Positions 16,250-25,832 of a stretch of DNA of 64,000 bases are shown piece after piece (position 1 is the stretch's first letter; the number at the start of each line of letters is the position of its first letter). Where the stretch lies: assembly GCA_965115915.1 (NCBI GenBank), contig OZ220483.1, positions 1,116,001 through 1,180,000 on the forward strand, given 5' to 3'. The stretch comes from G965115915 sp965115915 (GTDB taxonomy: Bacteria > Pseudomonadota > Gammaproteobacteria > Eutrophobiales > Eutrophobiaceae). A program made the translations under genes and the position numbers. A model generated the notes under the pieces. It saw only the letters and a list, made by a program, of their open reading frames with translations. It was not told the origin of the DNA and ran no database searches.

Positions 16250-17888
16250 TCTTTATCACAGTTCGATGTTGCGAGTTCTCATAGGCGGCACGTACAAAAC
16301 CCGTGAACAATGGATGGCCATCACGCGGTGTAGAGGTAAACTCCGGATGAAACTGACAGGCAAGAAACCACGGATGGGACTTCAACTCCACGATTTCAAC
16401 CAGATCGTCGTTGGTGGAAAGCCCCGAAATACGCATTCCGGACTCACTCAACACATCCCGGTAGCAGTTGTTCATCTCGTAACGATGCCGGTGTCGTTCG
16501 GTAATACGACCACTCTGGTAGATCGCATATGCCAAACTCCCCGGGGACAACACACAGTCCTGCGCACCCAGACGCATGCTGCCACCCAGTCCGGAGTTTT
16601 CGCTGCGCCGTTTCACGGTGCCATCCTGATGTTGCCATTCCGTGATCAACGCAATTACCGGATGTGGGGTGTCTCGATCAAACTCGGTACTGTTTGCACA
16701 TTCCAGACCGGCAAGATTCCTTGCCATCTCAATTACCGCCACCTGCATCCCCAGGCAAATCCCCAGAAACGGCTTTCCCGTCTCGCGGGCATAGCGAACC
16801 GCCTTGATCTTGCCATCCACACCACGCGAGCCAAATCCTCCGGGTATCAGGACGGCGTCCATATCCCGTAGACAACCCACACCACAATCTTCGATATCCA
16901 CCGCATCAACATACTGGATATGCACCTTGTTTCGCGTATGCAAACCCGCGTGATTGAGTGCCTCATCCAGGGATTTATAGCTGTCAACCAAATCCGTGTA
17001 TTTGCCAACCACGGCGATTTTCACCTCCCCTTCGGGATTTTCCACGGCCCTGATAACCGCGTCCCATTCACGCAAATCAGCCGGCTCCGCCGACAACTCG
17101 AAATGAGACAGCACGATACTATCCAGACCCTGGCCGTGTAATTCCTGGGGCAACTTGTAGATATTGTCCACGTCCGCGATAGAGATAATCGCACGCTCCG
17201 CAACATTGGTAAACAACGACAGTTTTTTGCGCTCCGTTTGTGGCAACGGATTGTCGGTACGACACAACAGGCAATCCGGCTGAATGCCGATGGAACGCAA
17301 TTCCTTGACCGAATGCTGGGTGGGTTTGGTCTTCAACTCTCCGATAGCGGATATGAAAGGGACCAAAGTCAAATGCATGAACAGGGTATGATCCATGCCG
17401 TATTCCATACGCAACTGCCGAATGGCCTCCAAAAAAGGCTGCGACTCTATGTCGCCCACGGTCCCACCAATTTCGACCATGGCAATATCCGCTCCCTCGG
17501 TTCCGGTACGAATGCAGCGCTTGATCTCATCGGTGATATGCGGAATCACCTGTACCGTACCGCCCAGGTATTCTCCATTGCGCTCCTTCTGAATCACATT
17601 GAGATAGATGCGTCCCGCCGTATAGTTATTACGTCTCCCCATCGTCATACGTACAAAACGTTCGTAATGGCCCAAATCCAGGTCTGTCTCCGCCCCGTCC
17701 TGGGTCACGAACACTTCACCATGCTGAAACGGACTCATCGTGCCGGGATCGACATTGATATAAGGGTCAAGTTTCAGCAACGTGATATTCAAGCCGCGAG
17801 ATTCGAGCACCGCGGCCAGGGAGGCCGATGCCACACCCTTACCCAGAGAAGACACCACGCCACCGGTTATGAATATAAAACGTGTCAT
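16236..17888 (-). CDS. pyrG: CTP synthase
   Basis: CTP synthase aminates UTP to CTP using glutamine and ATP. The 550-residue product has the N-terminal synthetase domain (FITGGVVSSLGKG, LKLDPYINVDPGTMSPFQHG) and the C-terminal class I glutamine amidotransferase. In the latter the nucleophile is in FLGICLGMQ and the His-Glu pair in CQFHPEF. It is the first gene of a tightly overlapping set with kdsA and eno, followed by ftsB and ispD, an order conserved in gammaproteobacteria. No strong ribosome binding site is visible. Confidence 0.98.
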   Translation of the reverse strand: MTRFIFITGGVVSSLGKGVASASLAAVLESRGLNITLLKLDPYINVDPGTMSPFQHGEVFVTQDGAETDLDLGHYERFVRMTMGRRNNYTAGRIYLNVIQKERNGEYLGGTVQVIPHITDEIKRCIRTGTEGADIAMVEIGGTVGDIESQPFLEAIRQLRMEYGMDHTLFMHLTLVPFISAIGELKTKPTQHSVKELRSIGIQPDCLLCRTDNPLPQTERKKLSLFTNVAERAIISIADVDNIYKLPQELHGQGLDSIVLSHFELSAEPADLREWDAVIRAVENPEGEVKIAVVGKYTDLVDSYKSLDEALNHAGLHTRNKVHIQYVDAVDIEDCGVGCLRDMDAVLIPGGFGSRGVDGKIKAVRYARETGKPFLGICLGMQVAVIEMARNLAGLECANSTEFDRDTPHPVIALITEWQHQDGTVKRRSENSGLGGSMRLGAQDCVLSPGSLAYAIYQSGRITERHRHRYEMNNCYRDVLSESGMRISGLSTNDDLVEIVELKSHPWFLACQFHPEFTSTPRDGHPLFTGFVRAAYENSQHRTVIKNATA

Positions 17889-18315
17889 CGACAGGTCGCC
17901 GGAGGAAATGACCTAAAACGGGCAGTGGCTAGTGATCATCAGGGAGATACATTCTACAGCAAAAAACGCCGGACATCACCCACCCGTGCGGTTTGCGACA
18001 GTGAAACCAGGGACATGGTCCCCTACCACAGCAGCCAGCGCCTTGCGGCCAGGCTGCCGCGTACTCCGGGGGGAGTAATTAACAGAGGTGTTGCACGGGT
18101 TTGCGACAGTGAGACTGTGTGGGCCCAGCCATACAGTGAGTTGGCCATTGCCGGGTGTCATCACCCTCCCCTTGAGCCTTGAGGGAGGGGCCAAAGGCGC
18201 TATAGCCTTTAGTGGAGGGGTTGCGCTGCGCAGGCAGGTGAGCCGGTCTACCAGTGCAGCGTGCCGTGCAGCAGCAGGCTGTGGTATGCCGCCCGGGCCA
18301 GCACCCGCGGCTCGG
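17889..18315. other. Intergenic region between tsaC and pyrG, filled with repeat elements
   Basis: This 427-base spacer holds two copies of the dispersed repeat core (17988-18007 and 18097-18119). It also contains the block ACTCCGGGGGGAGTAATT at 18063-18080, shared with 36.2 kb, and a segment near 18243 (CCGGTCTACCAGTGC) that resembles 36306. A hairpin CCTCCCCTTGAGCCTTGAGG lies near 18165. No credible gene is present. Confidence 0.7.
17988..18119 (+). repeat. Dispersed intergenic repeat, 18-kb copy (two cores)
   Basis: The core GGTTTGCGACAGTGAAAC is at 17990-18007. A fuller copy, GGGTTTGCGACAGTGAGACT continuing to GTG, is at 18097-18119 and is followed by TGGGCCCAGCC. The same core, extended into GGGCCCGGCC, recurs at 35.97 kb, and further copies lie at 36.3-36.6, 49.5 and 60.97 kb. 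Inside the core, ACAGT and ACTGT form a short inverted repeat. Confidence 0.8.
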
Positions 18316-18897
18316 TCAGCGCAGGACGCTGCCGTCGCGCACATCGTAGATGCGGGATGGAGCGGCCGTCCCCGATATGCGTCCCGGGTAGATATGGTCC
18401 AACGCGTTCGCAAAGTAGCCGCGCACACGGTTGGCATCCCGGGCAGGCAAATAACCGGATGGATTGGCACTGGTTGAAATCAGTGGCCCAACCAGATGAC
18501 ACAAGGCCTGTAACAACGGATGCGCACTGACCCGTAAAGCAATGCTCCTGTCTTCCCCATACAGCCAATTCGGCAGGCCGGGATTGGCCGGGAAAACCCA
18601 CGATACCGGCCCAGGCCAGGTGGCCCGCGCCACCGCCAACCCCCGCTGCCGAAAACGGGGGTCTATATAAGGCAATACCTGCACCTCAGAGGCGGCGACG
18701 ATAATCAGCCCACGTTTGCTTCTGGGCCGTTTCTTCAGCACCCGTATGCGTTCCACCGCGTCCTCCACCAGTGGCAGACAACTCAGACCATATACCGCCT
18801 CGGCAGGGAAGGCAATGACTCCACCCGCAGATAAGGCCCTGCAGGCCCTGCGCAAATGCCACTCTGAACACCGCATCGGCAAGATCACACGCGACAT
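18316..18897 (-). CDS. tsaC: Threonylcarbamoyl-AMP synthase (YrdC/Sua5 family)
   Basis: TsaC makes threonylcarbamoyl-AMP, used for t6A37 of ANN-decoding tRNAs. The 193-residue product is of the short TsaC (YrdC-only) type. It has FPAEAVYGLSC near 30-40 (PTEAVYGL-like), KKRPRSKRGLIIVA near 55-68, WPGPVSWVFPA, and STSANPSG near 140-148. It follows topA on the minus strand after about 70 bases. The run LysM-dprA-topA-tsaC is a common gammaproteobacterial order. Confidence 0.95.
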   Translation of the reverse strand: MSRVILPMRCSEWHLRRACRALSAGGVIAFPAEAVYGLSCLPLVEDAVERIRVLKKRPRSKRGLIIVAASEVQVLPYIDPRFRQRGLAVARATWPGPVSWVFPANPGLPNWLYGEDRSIALRVSAHPLLQALCHLVGPLISTSANPSGYLPARDANRVRGYFANALDHIYPGRISGTAAPSRIYDVRDGSVLR

Positions 18898-18967
18898 GCC
18901 GCCCGTTTCAAGCGCCGGAGACAGGCCGTGTCTTCGCTTTTGGCTGGCACGATTGTGTTATTTGCCC

Positions 18968-19174
18968 TCATCCGACACGGGTCGTTTTCTTTGTTGTCTT
19001 CTTCTTCGCTGTCTTCTTCGCTGTCTTCTTCGCTGTCTTCTTCTTCGCTGTCTTCTTCGCCGTCTTCTTCTTCGCCGTCTTCTTCTTCGCCGTCTTCTTC
19101 TTCGCCGTCTTCTTCTTCGCCGTCTTCTTCTTCGCCGTCTTCTTCTTCGCCATCTTCTTCTTCGCCATCTTCTT
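18968..19174 (-). repeat. 15-bp minisatellite encoding the topA KKTAK tail
   Basis: On the plus strand the unit is TTCTTCTTCGCCGTC, repeated with some 9-, 12- and 15-base variants over about 200 bases. All changes are in multiples of three, so the reading frame is kept. Confidence 0.9.
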
Positions 19175-21484
19175 CTGCACGGCTTTACCACCACCTTGCC
19201 TTCCGGACACCGGTGCATCCTGTTCCAGCAGTTGCACACACTCTTCCAGGCTCAAGCTGGCAGGGTCACGGTCCCTTGGCACCCGCACCTTTTTGTTTTC
19301 ACCTTCAATCATCGCCCCGAAACGCACTTTCATCACCTTGATCCGCTGTTCCGGAAAAACCCTGATCTCCCGCTCCCGATCACGTTTTTCCTTTTCCGCA
19401 ATCAAAATCCGGGCACGTTCCAGGCTGATATCGTATGGGTCATCCTGCTTTCCCAGCGAGGCGAACTTGCTCCCGTAACGCACATACGGGCCATAACGGC
19501 CGATGTTGGCGACGATCTCCGTGCCATCTTCCATAGTGCCCAGGGTACGTGGTAATTCAAACAGCTTCATCGCCTCTTCAAGACTGATGCTATCCATGCG
19601 TTGGCCCGCCAGTAGACCGGCAAAACGCGGTTTCTCATCATCCTCCCGGGTGCCGATCTGGGCAAAAGGCCCATAGCGACCAATCCGCACCGAAACCTCC
19701 TTGCCACTCGCCGGGTCATTGCCCAACACGCGCCGTTGCAGCACATCACTACGACTGACGTTTGCCTCCTTTTCGGCTATTTGTTCCGACAGTTCCTGCC
19801 AGAATTCCGTCAGTATCGGCAAACGTTCCTTTTCACCCCGGGAAATGGCGTCCAGCGACTCTTCCATCTTGGCGGTAAATTCATAGTCTACCCATACGGT
19901 GAAATGCTCGGTCAGAAAGCGGTTCACAGTACAACCCAGATCGGTCGGCACGAAACGTTTGCCTTCCAATTCCACATAGCCGCGCTGTAGCAGGGTCTGG
20001 ACTATACTGGCATAGGTCGAGGGACGACCAATGCCATATTCCTCCAGAGTCTTTACCAGACTGGCCTCACCATAACGCGGAGGAGGCTCGGTGAAATGCT
20101 GTATGGCCTCTATCTCATGCTCGGTAATGCGATCCCCCTGTTGCATTTCCGGCAGCATGGCGTGTGTTTCATCACGCTCATCGTCCCTGCCCTCCAGATA
20201 CACCTCCATGAAACCTGGCACACTGATCGTGGAACCGGTGGCACGAAACAGATTGTCTTTGCCACACTCCATATCTACCGCAACGGTATCAATGACGGCG
20301 TGGGTCATCTGACAGGCGATGGTCCGCTTCCAGATCAGCTCATACAGCAGCAGTTGTTCCCGATCCAGATATGACTTCATCATGGATGGCGTCCTTCCCA
20401 CCAGGGTCGGTCGTATCGCTTCATGCGCTTCCTGCGCATTCCTGGATTTCGTCTTGTAATGACGGGGAGCACTCGGCAAGCTGTCCTTGCCATAGTTCGA
20501 ATCAATGAAATTCCGTATGTCCTCTATACCTTCGTTGGCAAGATTAACCGAGTCGGTACGCATGTAGGTGATCAAGCCGGCGATTTCGCTGTCCATCGAT
20601 ATCCCCTCGTACAACTGCTGTGCCACACGCATCGTACGCTGGGTGGTAAATCCAAGCTTGCGCACCGCCTCCTGCTGTAGCGTGGACGTGATGAATGGTG
20701 GGGCGGGATAACGTTTGCGCTGTTTACGCTGCAGTTCCCGAACCAGCAGGCCGTCAGCAGCCTGCTGCGACAGATGCTCCTTTATTGCCGAGGCCCGTGC
20801 CGCATCCGTGATACTGAATTGTTGCAGTTTCTCCCCCTGCCAGACAATCAACTTTGCCCGCAGCGCCTTGTTCGAATGTTCCAGGGCCGCCTCAACAGTC
20901 CAGTATTCACGGGGCTGAAACTCGCGGACTTCCTGTTCCCGTTCCGCTATCAGGCGCAAGGCGGGCGACTGTACCCTGCCTGCGGAAAGGCCCTGGCAAA
21001 TTTTCCTGCCTAACAAGGGCGAGAGATTAAAACCCACCAGGTAATCCAATGCGCGACGGGTCTGCTGTGCATCGACCAGGTTATGGGACAGTTCGCGTGG
21101 CTTTTCCATCGCCGCGTTGACCGCATTTTTGGTGACTTCGTGGAACACTACCCTGCTGACATGCTTGTTCTGCAAACAATTACGTTGCCTGAGCAGTTCA
21201 CAAAGATGCCAGGATATCGCCTCCCCCTCACGATCCGGATCAGTCGCCAGATACAGATGATCGGCCTTCTTCAGTGCCTTTGCAATCTGGTCGATGTGCC
21301 TGCGGTTTCTATCCACAGGCACCCATTTCATCTCAAACCCGTTTTCAGGGTCCACCGCACCAGACTTGGACAGCAAATCACGCACATGCCCGTAACAGGC
21401 ATAGACCTTGAAACCCGTACCCAGATAACGTTCCAGCGTCTTCGCCTTGGCCGGCGACTCAACAATTACCAATGCATGATTCAT
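18968..21484 (-). CDS. topA: DNA topoisomerase I with lysine-rich C-terminal tail
   Basis: Topoisomerase I relaxes negative supercoils. The 838-residue product has an N-terminal Toprim domain (LVIVESPAKAKTLERYLG) and the active-site Tyr in GLITYMRTDS. It ends with two or three Topo_C_Rpt repeats (VRIGRYGPFAQIG, VANIGRYGPYVRYG) in place of the zinc ribbons of E. coli TopA. The last 68 residues are almost only Lys, Ala and Thr in KKTAK pentads. Lysine-repeat tails are known in actinobacterial TopA, where they aid DNA retention. The tail is encoded by a 15-base minisatellite. Confidence 0.97.
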   Translation of the reverse strand: MNHALVIVESPAKAKTLERYLGTGFKVYACYGHVRDLLSKSGAVDPENGFEMKWVPVDRNRRHIDQIAKALKKADHLYLATDPDREGEAISWHLCELLRQRNCLQNKHVSRVVFHEVTKNAVNAAMEKPRELSHNLVDAQQTRRALDYLVGFNLSPLLGRKICQGLSAGRVQSPALRLIAEREQEVREFQPREYWTVEAALEHSNKALRAKLIVWQGEKLQQFSITDAARASAIKEHLSQQAADGLLVRELQRKQRKRYPAPPFITSTLQQEAVRKLGFTTQRTMRVAQQLYEGISMDSEIAGLITYMRTDSVNLANEGIEDIRNFIDSNYGKDSLPSAPRHYKTKSRNAQEAHEAIRPTLVGRTPSMMKSYLDREQLLLYELIWKRTIACQMTHAVIDTVAVDMECGKDNLFRATGSTISVPGFMEVYLEGRDDERDETHAMLPEMQQGDRITEHEIEAIQHFTEPPPRYGEASLVKTLEEYGIGRPSTYASIVQTLLQRGYVELEGKRFVPTDLGCTVNRFLTEHFTVWVDYEFTAKMEESLDAISRGEKERLPILTEFWQELSEQIAEKEANVSRSDVLQRRVLGNDPASGKEVSVRIGRYGPFAQIGTREDDEKPRFAGLLAGQRMDSISLEEAMKLFELPRTLGTMEDGTEIVANIGRYGPYVRYGSKFASLGKQDDPYDISLERARILIAEKEKRDREREIRVFPEQRIKVMKVRFGAMIEGENKKVRVPRDRDPASLSLEECVQLLEQDAPVSGRQGGGKAVQKKMAKKKMAKKKTAKKKTAKKKTAKKKTAKKKTAKKKTAKKTAKKKTAKKTAKKTAKKKTTKKTTRVG

Positions 21485-21495
21485 ACTTGAAGACC

Positions 21496-22725
21496 TTAAC
21501 TCGATTTCCCCGACCCTGGTTGCGACTTTTCCCGCTGATTTATCTGCAGATAGCGCCCACCCGGACAGGCGCCCACCATACCCTTGAGTTCAAGGTTCAG
21601 CAGAATGATGGAAACCTGCCGCTCCGTCAAGCCTGTAAATACCATGACCTGCTCCACAGTCACCGGCTCATGGCCCATGCGCTCCAACAGTAGCCGTTCC
21701 TGTGGGTCCAATTCAATCCACTGTGCCGCCGTCGTATCGGGACGCCATTCCCGTTGACTGGCCACCAGCAGACAATCCAGTTCACTCAGAATATCATCTA
21801 TCCGTTCCACCAGCCTGGCCCCTTGACGCAGCATCCAATGACAACCGGACGACAGTGGATTGTGTATCGAACCCGGGACTGCGAACACCTCCCTGCCCTG
21901 CTCCAGCGCGTGACGTGCAGTAATCAGTGAACCACTGCGCCGCGCCGCCTGAACCAACAGCACACCGACGCTGATACCACTGATGATGCGATTGCGCAAA
22001 GGAAAGTGATGCGGTAGTGGCGCTGAATCCGGAGACAGTTCCGAGAGCAATATGCCGTTGTCACAGATGCGACTGGCGATCGCCCGGTGACGGCGCGGGT
22101 AAATATCCGCCAGCCCGTTACCCAGTACCGCCACAGTACTCCCACCTGCCCGCAAAGCCCCCTGATGCGCATGGCAGTCGATGCCCTGTGCAAGACCACT
22201 GGCGATACTGAATCCCGCCTCGCTGAGACGCCGGGCAAATTCGACGGCAAGGTTACATCCATACACATCAGCGCGACGGCTACCCACAATAGCAAACTGC
22301 GGCTGCCGCAGACACTGGCGTTCACCAATGCCGAACAGCAGCACCGGGGGATCCGGGATCTCGCGCAACAACCGGGGATAATCCACATCCTGCCACGTCA
22401 CAAGGTGGTGTCCATCGGCCCGCAACCACGCCTGCTCCATGGCCACCCGACGCATATCCACGCAGGCCAGAGCGCGATACAGGGCCGGTGGATAGCCCTT
22501 CTCCGCCAATTCTTCACGGCTTTGCACGAACAACCGGGCAGGGTCCGGATAATCCTCCAACATGCGCAGGCGCAACGCACATGGCAATGTCAACTGCCGC
22601 AAACGCAGCCAGCCTTCATAGCACTGTGCGTCTGCCGATCCATCCTGCTGTGCCACTGTGCTGTCCCTGTCCAATGCCTCGCCCACCTGTCGCCACGACC
22701 CTAGCACTTCAGGGAAAAAACACAA
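21496..22725 (-). CDS. dprA: DNA processing protein DprA (Smf)
   Basis: DprA binds incoming single-stranded DNA and loads RecA during transformation. The frame gives up to 409 residues. It has a Rossmann-like core (AIVGSRRADVYG, ASGLAQGIDCHAHQGAL, FPLRNRIISGIS) and a C-terminal winged helix (about 345-395). The far start is TTG 22725. Several in-frame GTG or TTG codons 13-25 residues later are also possible, and I cannot decide between them. The stop lies 11 bases before topA, so the two are co-transcribed. Confidence 0.94.
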   Translation of the reverse strand: MCFFPEVLGSWRQVGEALDRDSTVAQQDGSADAQCYEGWLRLRQLTLPCALRLRMLEDYPDPARLFVQSREELAEKGYPPALYRALACVDMRRVAMEQAWLRADGHHLVTWQDVDYPRLLREIPDPPVLLFGIGERQCLRQPQFAIVGSRRADVYGCNLAVEFARRLSEAGFSIASGLAQGIDCHAHQGALRAGGSTVAVLGNGLADIYPRRHRAIASRICDNGILLSELSPDSAPLPHHFPLRNRIISGISVGVLLVQAARRSGSLITARHALEQGREVFAVPGSIHNPLSSGCHWMLRQGARLVERIDDILSELDCLLVASQREWRPDTTAAQWIELDPQERLLLERMGHEPVTVEQVMVFTGLTERQVSIILLNLELKGMVGACPGGRYLQINQREKSQPGSGKSS

Positions 22726-22747
22726 ACCCCCAAATCAGGTAATTTGC

Positions 22748-22766
22748 GCAGGCCGGAACGGCCTGC
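22748..22766. other. Perfect GC hairpin just upstream of dprA
   Basis: GCAGGCC (22748-22754), loop GGAAC, GGCCTGC (22760-22766). It lies in the 265-base gap between the LysM gene and dprA. There is no T-run on either strand. It could attenuate or stabilise the dprA message. Confidence 0.5.
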
Positions 22767-22990
22767 CACGCCAGGGCCCGGCCGGGGGCCTGCAAGCAAC
22801 GCCGATCTGATAGTTACGGCTCAGCGACTGCCGAGACCGGTTGTTGGGCCACCCGCCAGCAGTGCCCAAACGCCACGCTGCCACACGCGGATGGCCTCAG
22901 CACCAGGCACCGAGTCCAGCAGCCGACATCGGCCCTGCGGCGCCATTTCCCACTGCCTGGCGGTGGCGCAACCGCAACAAACAAACGCTG

Positions 22991-24118
22991 CTACATACTG
23001 GCAACCATGTCGTTTAATGCCACTTCCCGGAAAGCCTTCATCACAACCGCGTAGCTGATTTTCTCATGCACCTTGAACACCAGCAACACAGCGCTTTTCT
23101 CATCCGGCACCGCGAGCTTGTAGCCCGCGTTGATGGCGTATTCATCATCCAACGGGATGCCTCCCCTCGACAAATGCTGATCAGCCAATGCGGAATCGGC
23201 ACGCACTCCCAACCATTGATAAACAGCCAGCAGATTGCCCGTTTCAATACCATGTTCCGAACCCAGATCCAGCACCACGACATTGTACAGACTGGCGGAC
23301 ATCATTTCGCTGGCAAAATCAATGATACTGCCCATGACCTCGCCACCCGGACTGCGCGGGACGATGCGGACCAGTTTTTCAATCTCGCTGGAAGATGGTG
23401 GATACAGCCTGTCTCCTTCCCGGATGCCGATGCTACTGGACGTGACAATGGCGATCGCCGGTTCTCCCATCTCCACTATCAACATCTCACCCGTCTTGCG
23501 CGCCGCGTATCCCAATTCCTGGTCCGGCAACCGCTTACTGACATACGGCTTGCCCAGACGAAACGACGTGAACTTGTCGCCCACAGCGGCACCCGTCCCC
23601 TCCAAACCACGTATATAGAGCTTGTCTCCGCTAACGGTATGGCGGAAATCATTCAGACTGGAAAACACATGTGGCCGAGCATTATGCTCCTCTTTGTCCA
23701 CAATCTTCGTCTGGCTGAAAAAGGTCTGCACCGCACGCAGCGGGATTGCGGGTATGGGACGCTGCCCGGAGCGGGTGATCGCGATCTCCGGAGACCACTT
23801 CTCTTCCCGGCTCATCGGTTCCGACTCCGCTTCCGTTCCTGCGACAGACAGCACGGGCTGACCATTCTCCCAGGACAGACTGATCACATCACCGGGATAG
23901 ATGAGATTGGGATCTTCAATTTGCGGGTTGCCTTTCCAGATCTCCGGCCAACGCCAGGGCTCTTCCAGGAAACGATCCGCAATACCCCATAAAGTGTCAC
24001 CCTTGACAACCGTGTATTCCTGCGGATGATCAGGTTTTAACTGTACCGCAGTCCCGGCCACAGCGACATGCAGTACAAAGGCAAGCATCAGGCTTGCTAT
24101 GGTGAATAAGGTTTTCAT
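22991..24118 (-). CDS. Secreted LysM-domain protein
   Basis: A 375-residue exported protein. A signal peptide (MKTLFTIASLMLAFVLHVAVA) is followed by one LysM domain at about residues 34-82 (YTVVKGDTLWGIADRFLEEP, IEDPNLIYPGDVISL), which binds peptidoglycan. The remaining 290 residues are a conserved but uncharacterised region. Proteins of this design are regularly encoded next to dprA-topA in gammaproteobacteria, often as a divergent partner of def. ATG 24118 is preceded by AAAGG, and a well-matched promoter lies at 24157-24185. Confidence 0.92.
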   Translation of the reverse strand: MKTLFTIASLMLAFVLHVAVAGTAVQLKPDHPQEYTVVKGDTLWGIADRFLEEPWRWPEIWKGNPQIEDPNLIYPGDVISLSWENGQPVLSVAGTEAESEPMSREEKWSPEIAITRSGQRPIPAIPLRAVQTFFSQTKIVDKEEHNARPHVFSSLNDFRHTVSGDKLYIRGLEGTGAAVGDKFTSFRLGKPYVSKRLPDQELGYAARKTGEMLIVEMGEPAIAIVTSSSIGIREGDRLYPPSSSEIEKLVRIVPRSPGGEVMGSIIDFASEMMSASLYNVVVLDLGSEHGIETGNLLAVYQWLGVRADSALADQHLSRGGIPLDDEYAINAGYKLAVPDEKSAVLLVFKVHEKISYAVVMKAFREVALNDMVASM

Positions 24119-24156
24119 CTCATTTACCTTTCAGTTTTAATGTAATCTGGCAGAGA

Positions 24157-24185
24157 AGTGTAGCAAAACACGACCAAACTGGCAA
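24157..24185 (-). promoter_or_regulatory. Promoter of the LysM gene
   Basis: On the minus strand TTGCCA (24180-24185), a 17-base spacer and TACACT (24157-24162). It lies in the 141-base gap shared with divergent def. Confidence 0.65.
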
Positions 24186-24259
24186 TTTCATTTCTATACT
24201 GCCTCCTTAAAAAAATTATTTGTCGAATCAATTATCTGTCAAAAACAACCTGGACCACT

Positions 24260-24778
24260 ATGGCATTACTAGAGATATTGCATTACCCGGACAAACGCCT
24301 GCACAGGCAAGCCAGTGCCGTTGCCGAGGTCACACCTGAACTGCGTCAACTGGCTACCGATATGCTGGAAACCATGTACCACAGCCAGGGGATCGGGCTG
24401 GCGGCGGTACAGGTCAATCGGCTGCACAGACTCATCGTCATGGATCTCTCCGAGCAACGGGACCAGGGACAAATTCTGTTCAATCCGGTAATCCACGAGC
24501 GCCATGGCAATTTCCAGATGCGCGAGGGCTGCCTGTCCGTCCCGGACTTTTACGACTTCGTTCCCCGTGCCGAATCCATTCGCTACAGCTACCTGAGCCA
24601 GGAAGGAAAACCGCAGGAAGCACAGGCGTCCGGACTGTTGTCCGTCTGTATACAGCATGAAATAGACCACCTTGATGGCAAACTGTTCATCGACTATCTC
24701 TCCCCACTGAAACGCGGCCGTCTGCAGCAAAAACTCAGAAAACACCAAAAAAGACAGCTGCATTCACCGGCACTGTGA
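24260..24778 (+). CDS. def: Peptide deformylase
   Basis: Peptide deformylase removes the formyl group from new proteins. The 172-residue product has all three family motifs: GIGLAAVQV at 44-52, EGCLSVP at 89-95 and QHEIDHLDG at 132-140. The metal ligands are Cys91, His133 and His137. The start is ATG 24260. The stop overlaps the fmt start (GTGA), so the two formyl-cycle genes are coupled. It is divergent from the LysM gene, the standard gammaproteobacterial arrangement. Confidence 0.98.
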   Translation: MALLEILHYPDKRLHRQASAVAEVTPELRQLATDMLETMYHSQGIGLAAVQVNRLHRLIVMDLSEQRDQGQILFNPVIHERHGNFQMREGCLSVPDFYDFVPRAESIRYSYLSQEGKPQEAQASGLLSVCIQHEIDHLDGKLFIDYLSPLKRGRLQQKLRKHQKRQLHSPAL

Positions 24779-25749
24779 CCACAGTTGCGCTGAGAACCGG
24801 ATTTGCCGGCACCCCGGAATCTGCCGTCTTCCTGTTGAAGACACTGGTACAGTCGGATGCGGCCGATGTCCAACTGGTGCTGAGCAAACCGGACCGCCGC
24901 CGGGGACGCGGACGCAAACTGTCGCCCAGCGCTGTCAGTCACTATGCGCAACAATCGGGGCTCCCGCTGTATCAGCCCGCTACCCCCGATAGCATACCCA
25001 CTGCCGTACTGCGGGGTCTGGATCTGCTGGTGGTCTTTGCCTATGGGCTGATCCTGCCCGAGGCGGTGCTGAAGGCGCCACGGCTCGGGTGCGTCAATCT
25101 CCATTTCTCGCTGCTGCCACGCTGGCGCGGGGCAAGCCCGGTACAGCATGCCATCCTGGCCGGGGATACCCATACCGGACTGAGCATCATGCGCATGGAA
25201 ACCGGACTGGACAGCGGGCCTGTTTATCTGAACCAACGCTGTGCTATCCGGACCGACGACACCGCCGGCAGCCTGATGGACAGGCTGCTCGCCCAGAGTG
25301 CCGAGACACTGCCAAAGTGGCTGCACGATGCACGCACACGCGGCCTGCCCAGACCTCGGCGACAGAACCCCGAAGCGGTCTGCTATGCACCAGCCATCCA
25401 CAGCCGGGATCGCCTGATCGATTGGCAGCAGGACTGCCAGCGGATTGAACGACAGATACGCGCACTGAACCCCAGCCCCATTGCCCGTACCGCGGTCATC
25501 ACCACGACCGGAGACACCTTTACGCTACGCATCTGGCAAGCCAGTCCCTGTCCTGGAAACTGGCCCGGACAGGCCGGTGAAATACTGCGTTGTGACCACT
25601 CCGGATTACTGGTCAAGACCGGCGCCGGGGCATTGAACATCAAGACACTGCAACTGAGTGGAAAACAACCGACCCCGATCAGGGATTTCCTCAATGGATA
25701 CCCGGACTGGGGTCGCGGTATCACCGGCTTCGGCACACCAACGCAATGA
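24775..25749 (+). CDS. fmt: Methionyl-tRNA formyltransferase
   Basis: Fmt formylates initiator Met-tRNA using 10-formyl-THF. The 324-residue product has the N-terminal formyltransferase fold (FAGTPESAVF), the catalytic segment VNLHFSLLPRWRGASP with its Asn-x-His, and the downstream METGLDSGPVYL containing the catalytic Asp. The C-terminal OB-like domain follows. Translation begins at GTG 24775, four bases inside def. rsmB, which usually follows fmt, is absent here: the next gene is the DUF4390 protein. Confidence 0.97.
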   Translation: MTTVALRTGFAGTPESAVFLLKTLVQSDAADVQLVLSKPDRRRGRGRKLSPSAVSHYAQQSGLPLYQPATPDSIPTAVLRGLDLLVVFAYGLILPEAVLKAPRLGCVNLHFSLLPRWRGASPVQHAILAGDTHTGLSIMRMETGLDSGPVYLNQRCAIRTDDTAGSLMDRLLAQSAETLPKWLHDARTRGLPRPRRQNPEAVCYAPAIHSRDRLIDWQQDCQRIERQIRALNPSPIARTAVITTTGDTFTLRIWQASPCPGNWPGQAGEILRCDHSGLLVKTGAGALNIKTLQLSGKQPTPIRDFLNGYPDWGRGITGFGTPTQ

Positions 25750-25832
25750 CACGCCACCCGGAATACGGCCGTGACGCAACGTGCGAAGCTGGCAGATTCG
25801 ACAACCGTGGTCACTGGCGGGAACCAAACACA

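Noticed and set aside
18958..19239. Arg-rich and Ser-rich open frames over the topA tail
   Set aside because: They are other-frame readings of the 15-base topA minisatellite.
22744..23058. Plus-strand ORF between dprA and the LysM gene
   Set aside because: It overlaps the end of the LysM gene on the other strand, has no ribosome binding site and a composition unlike a folded protein.
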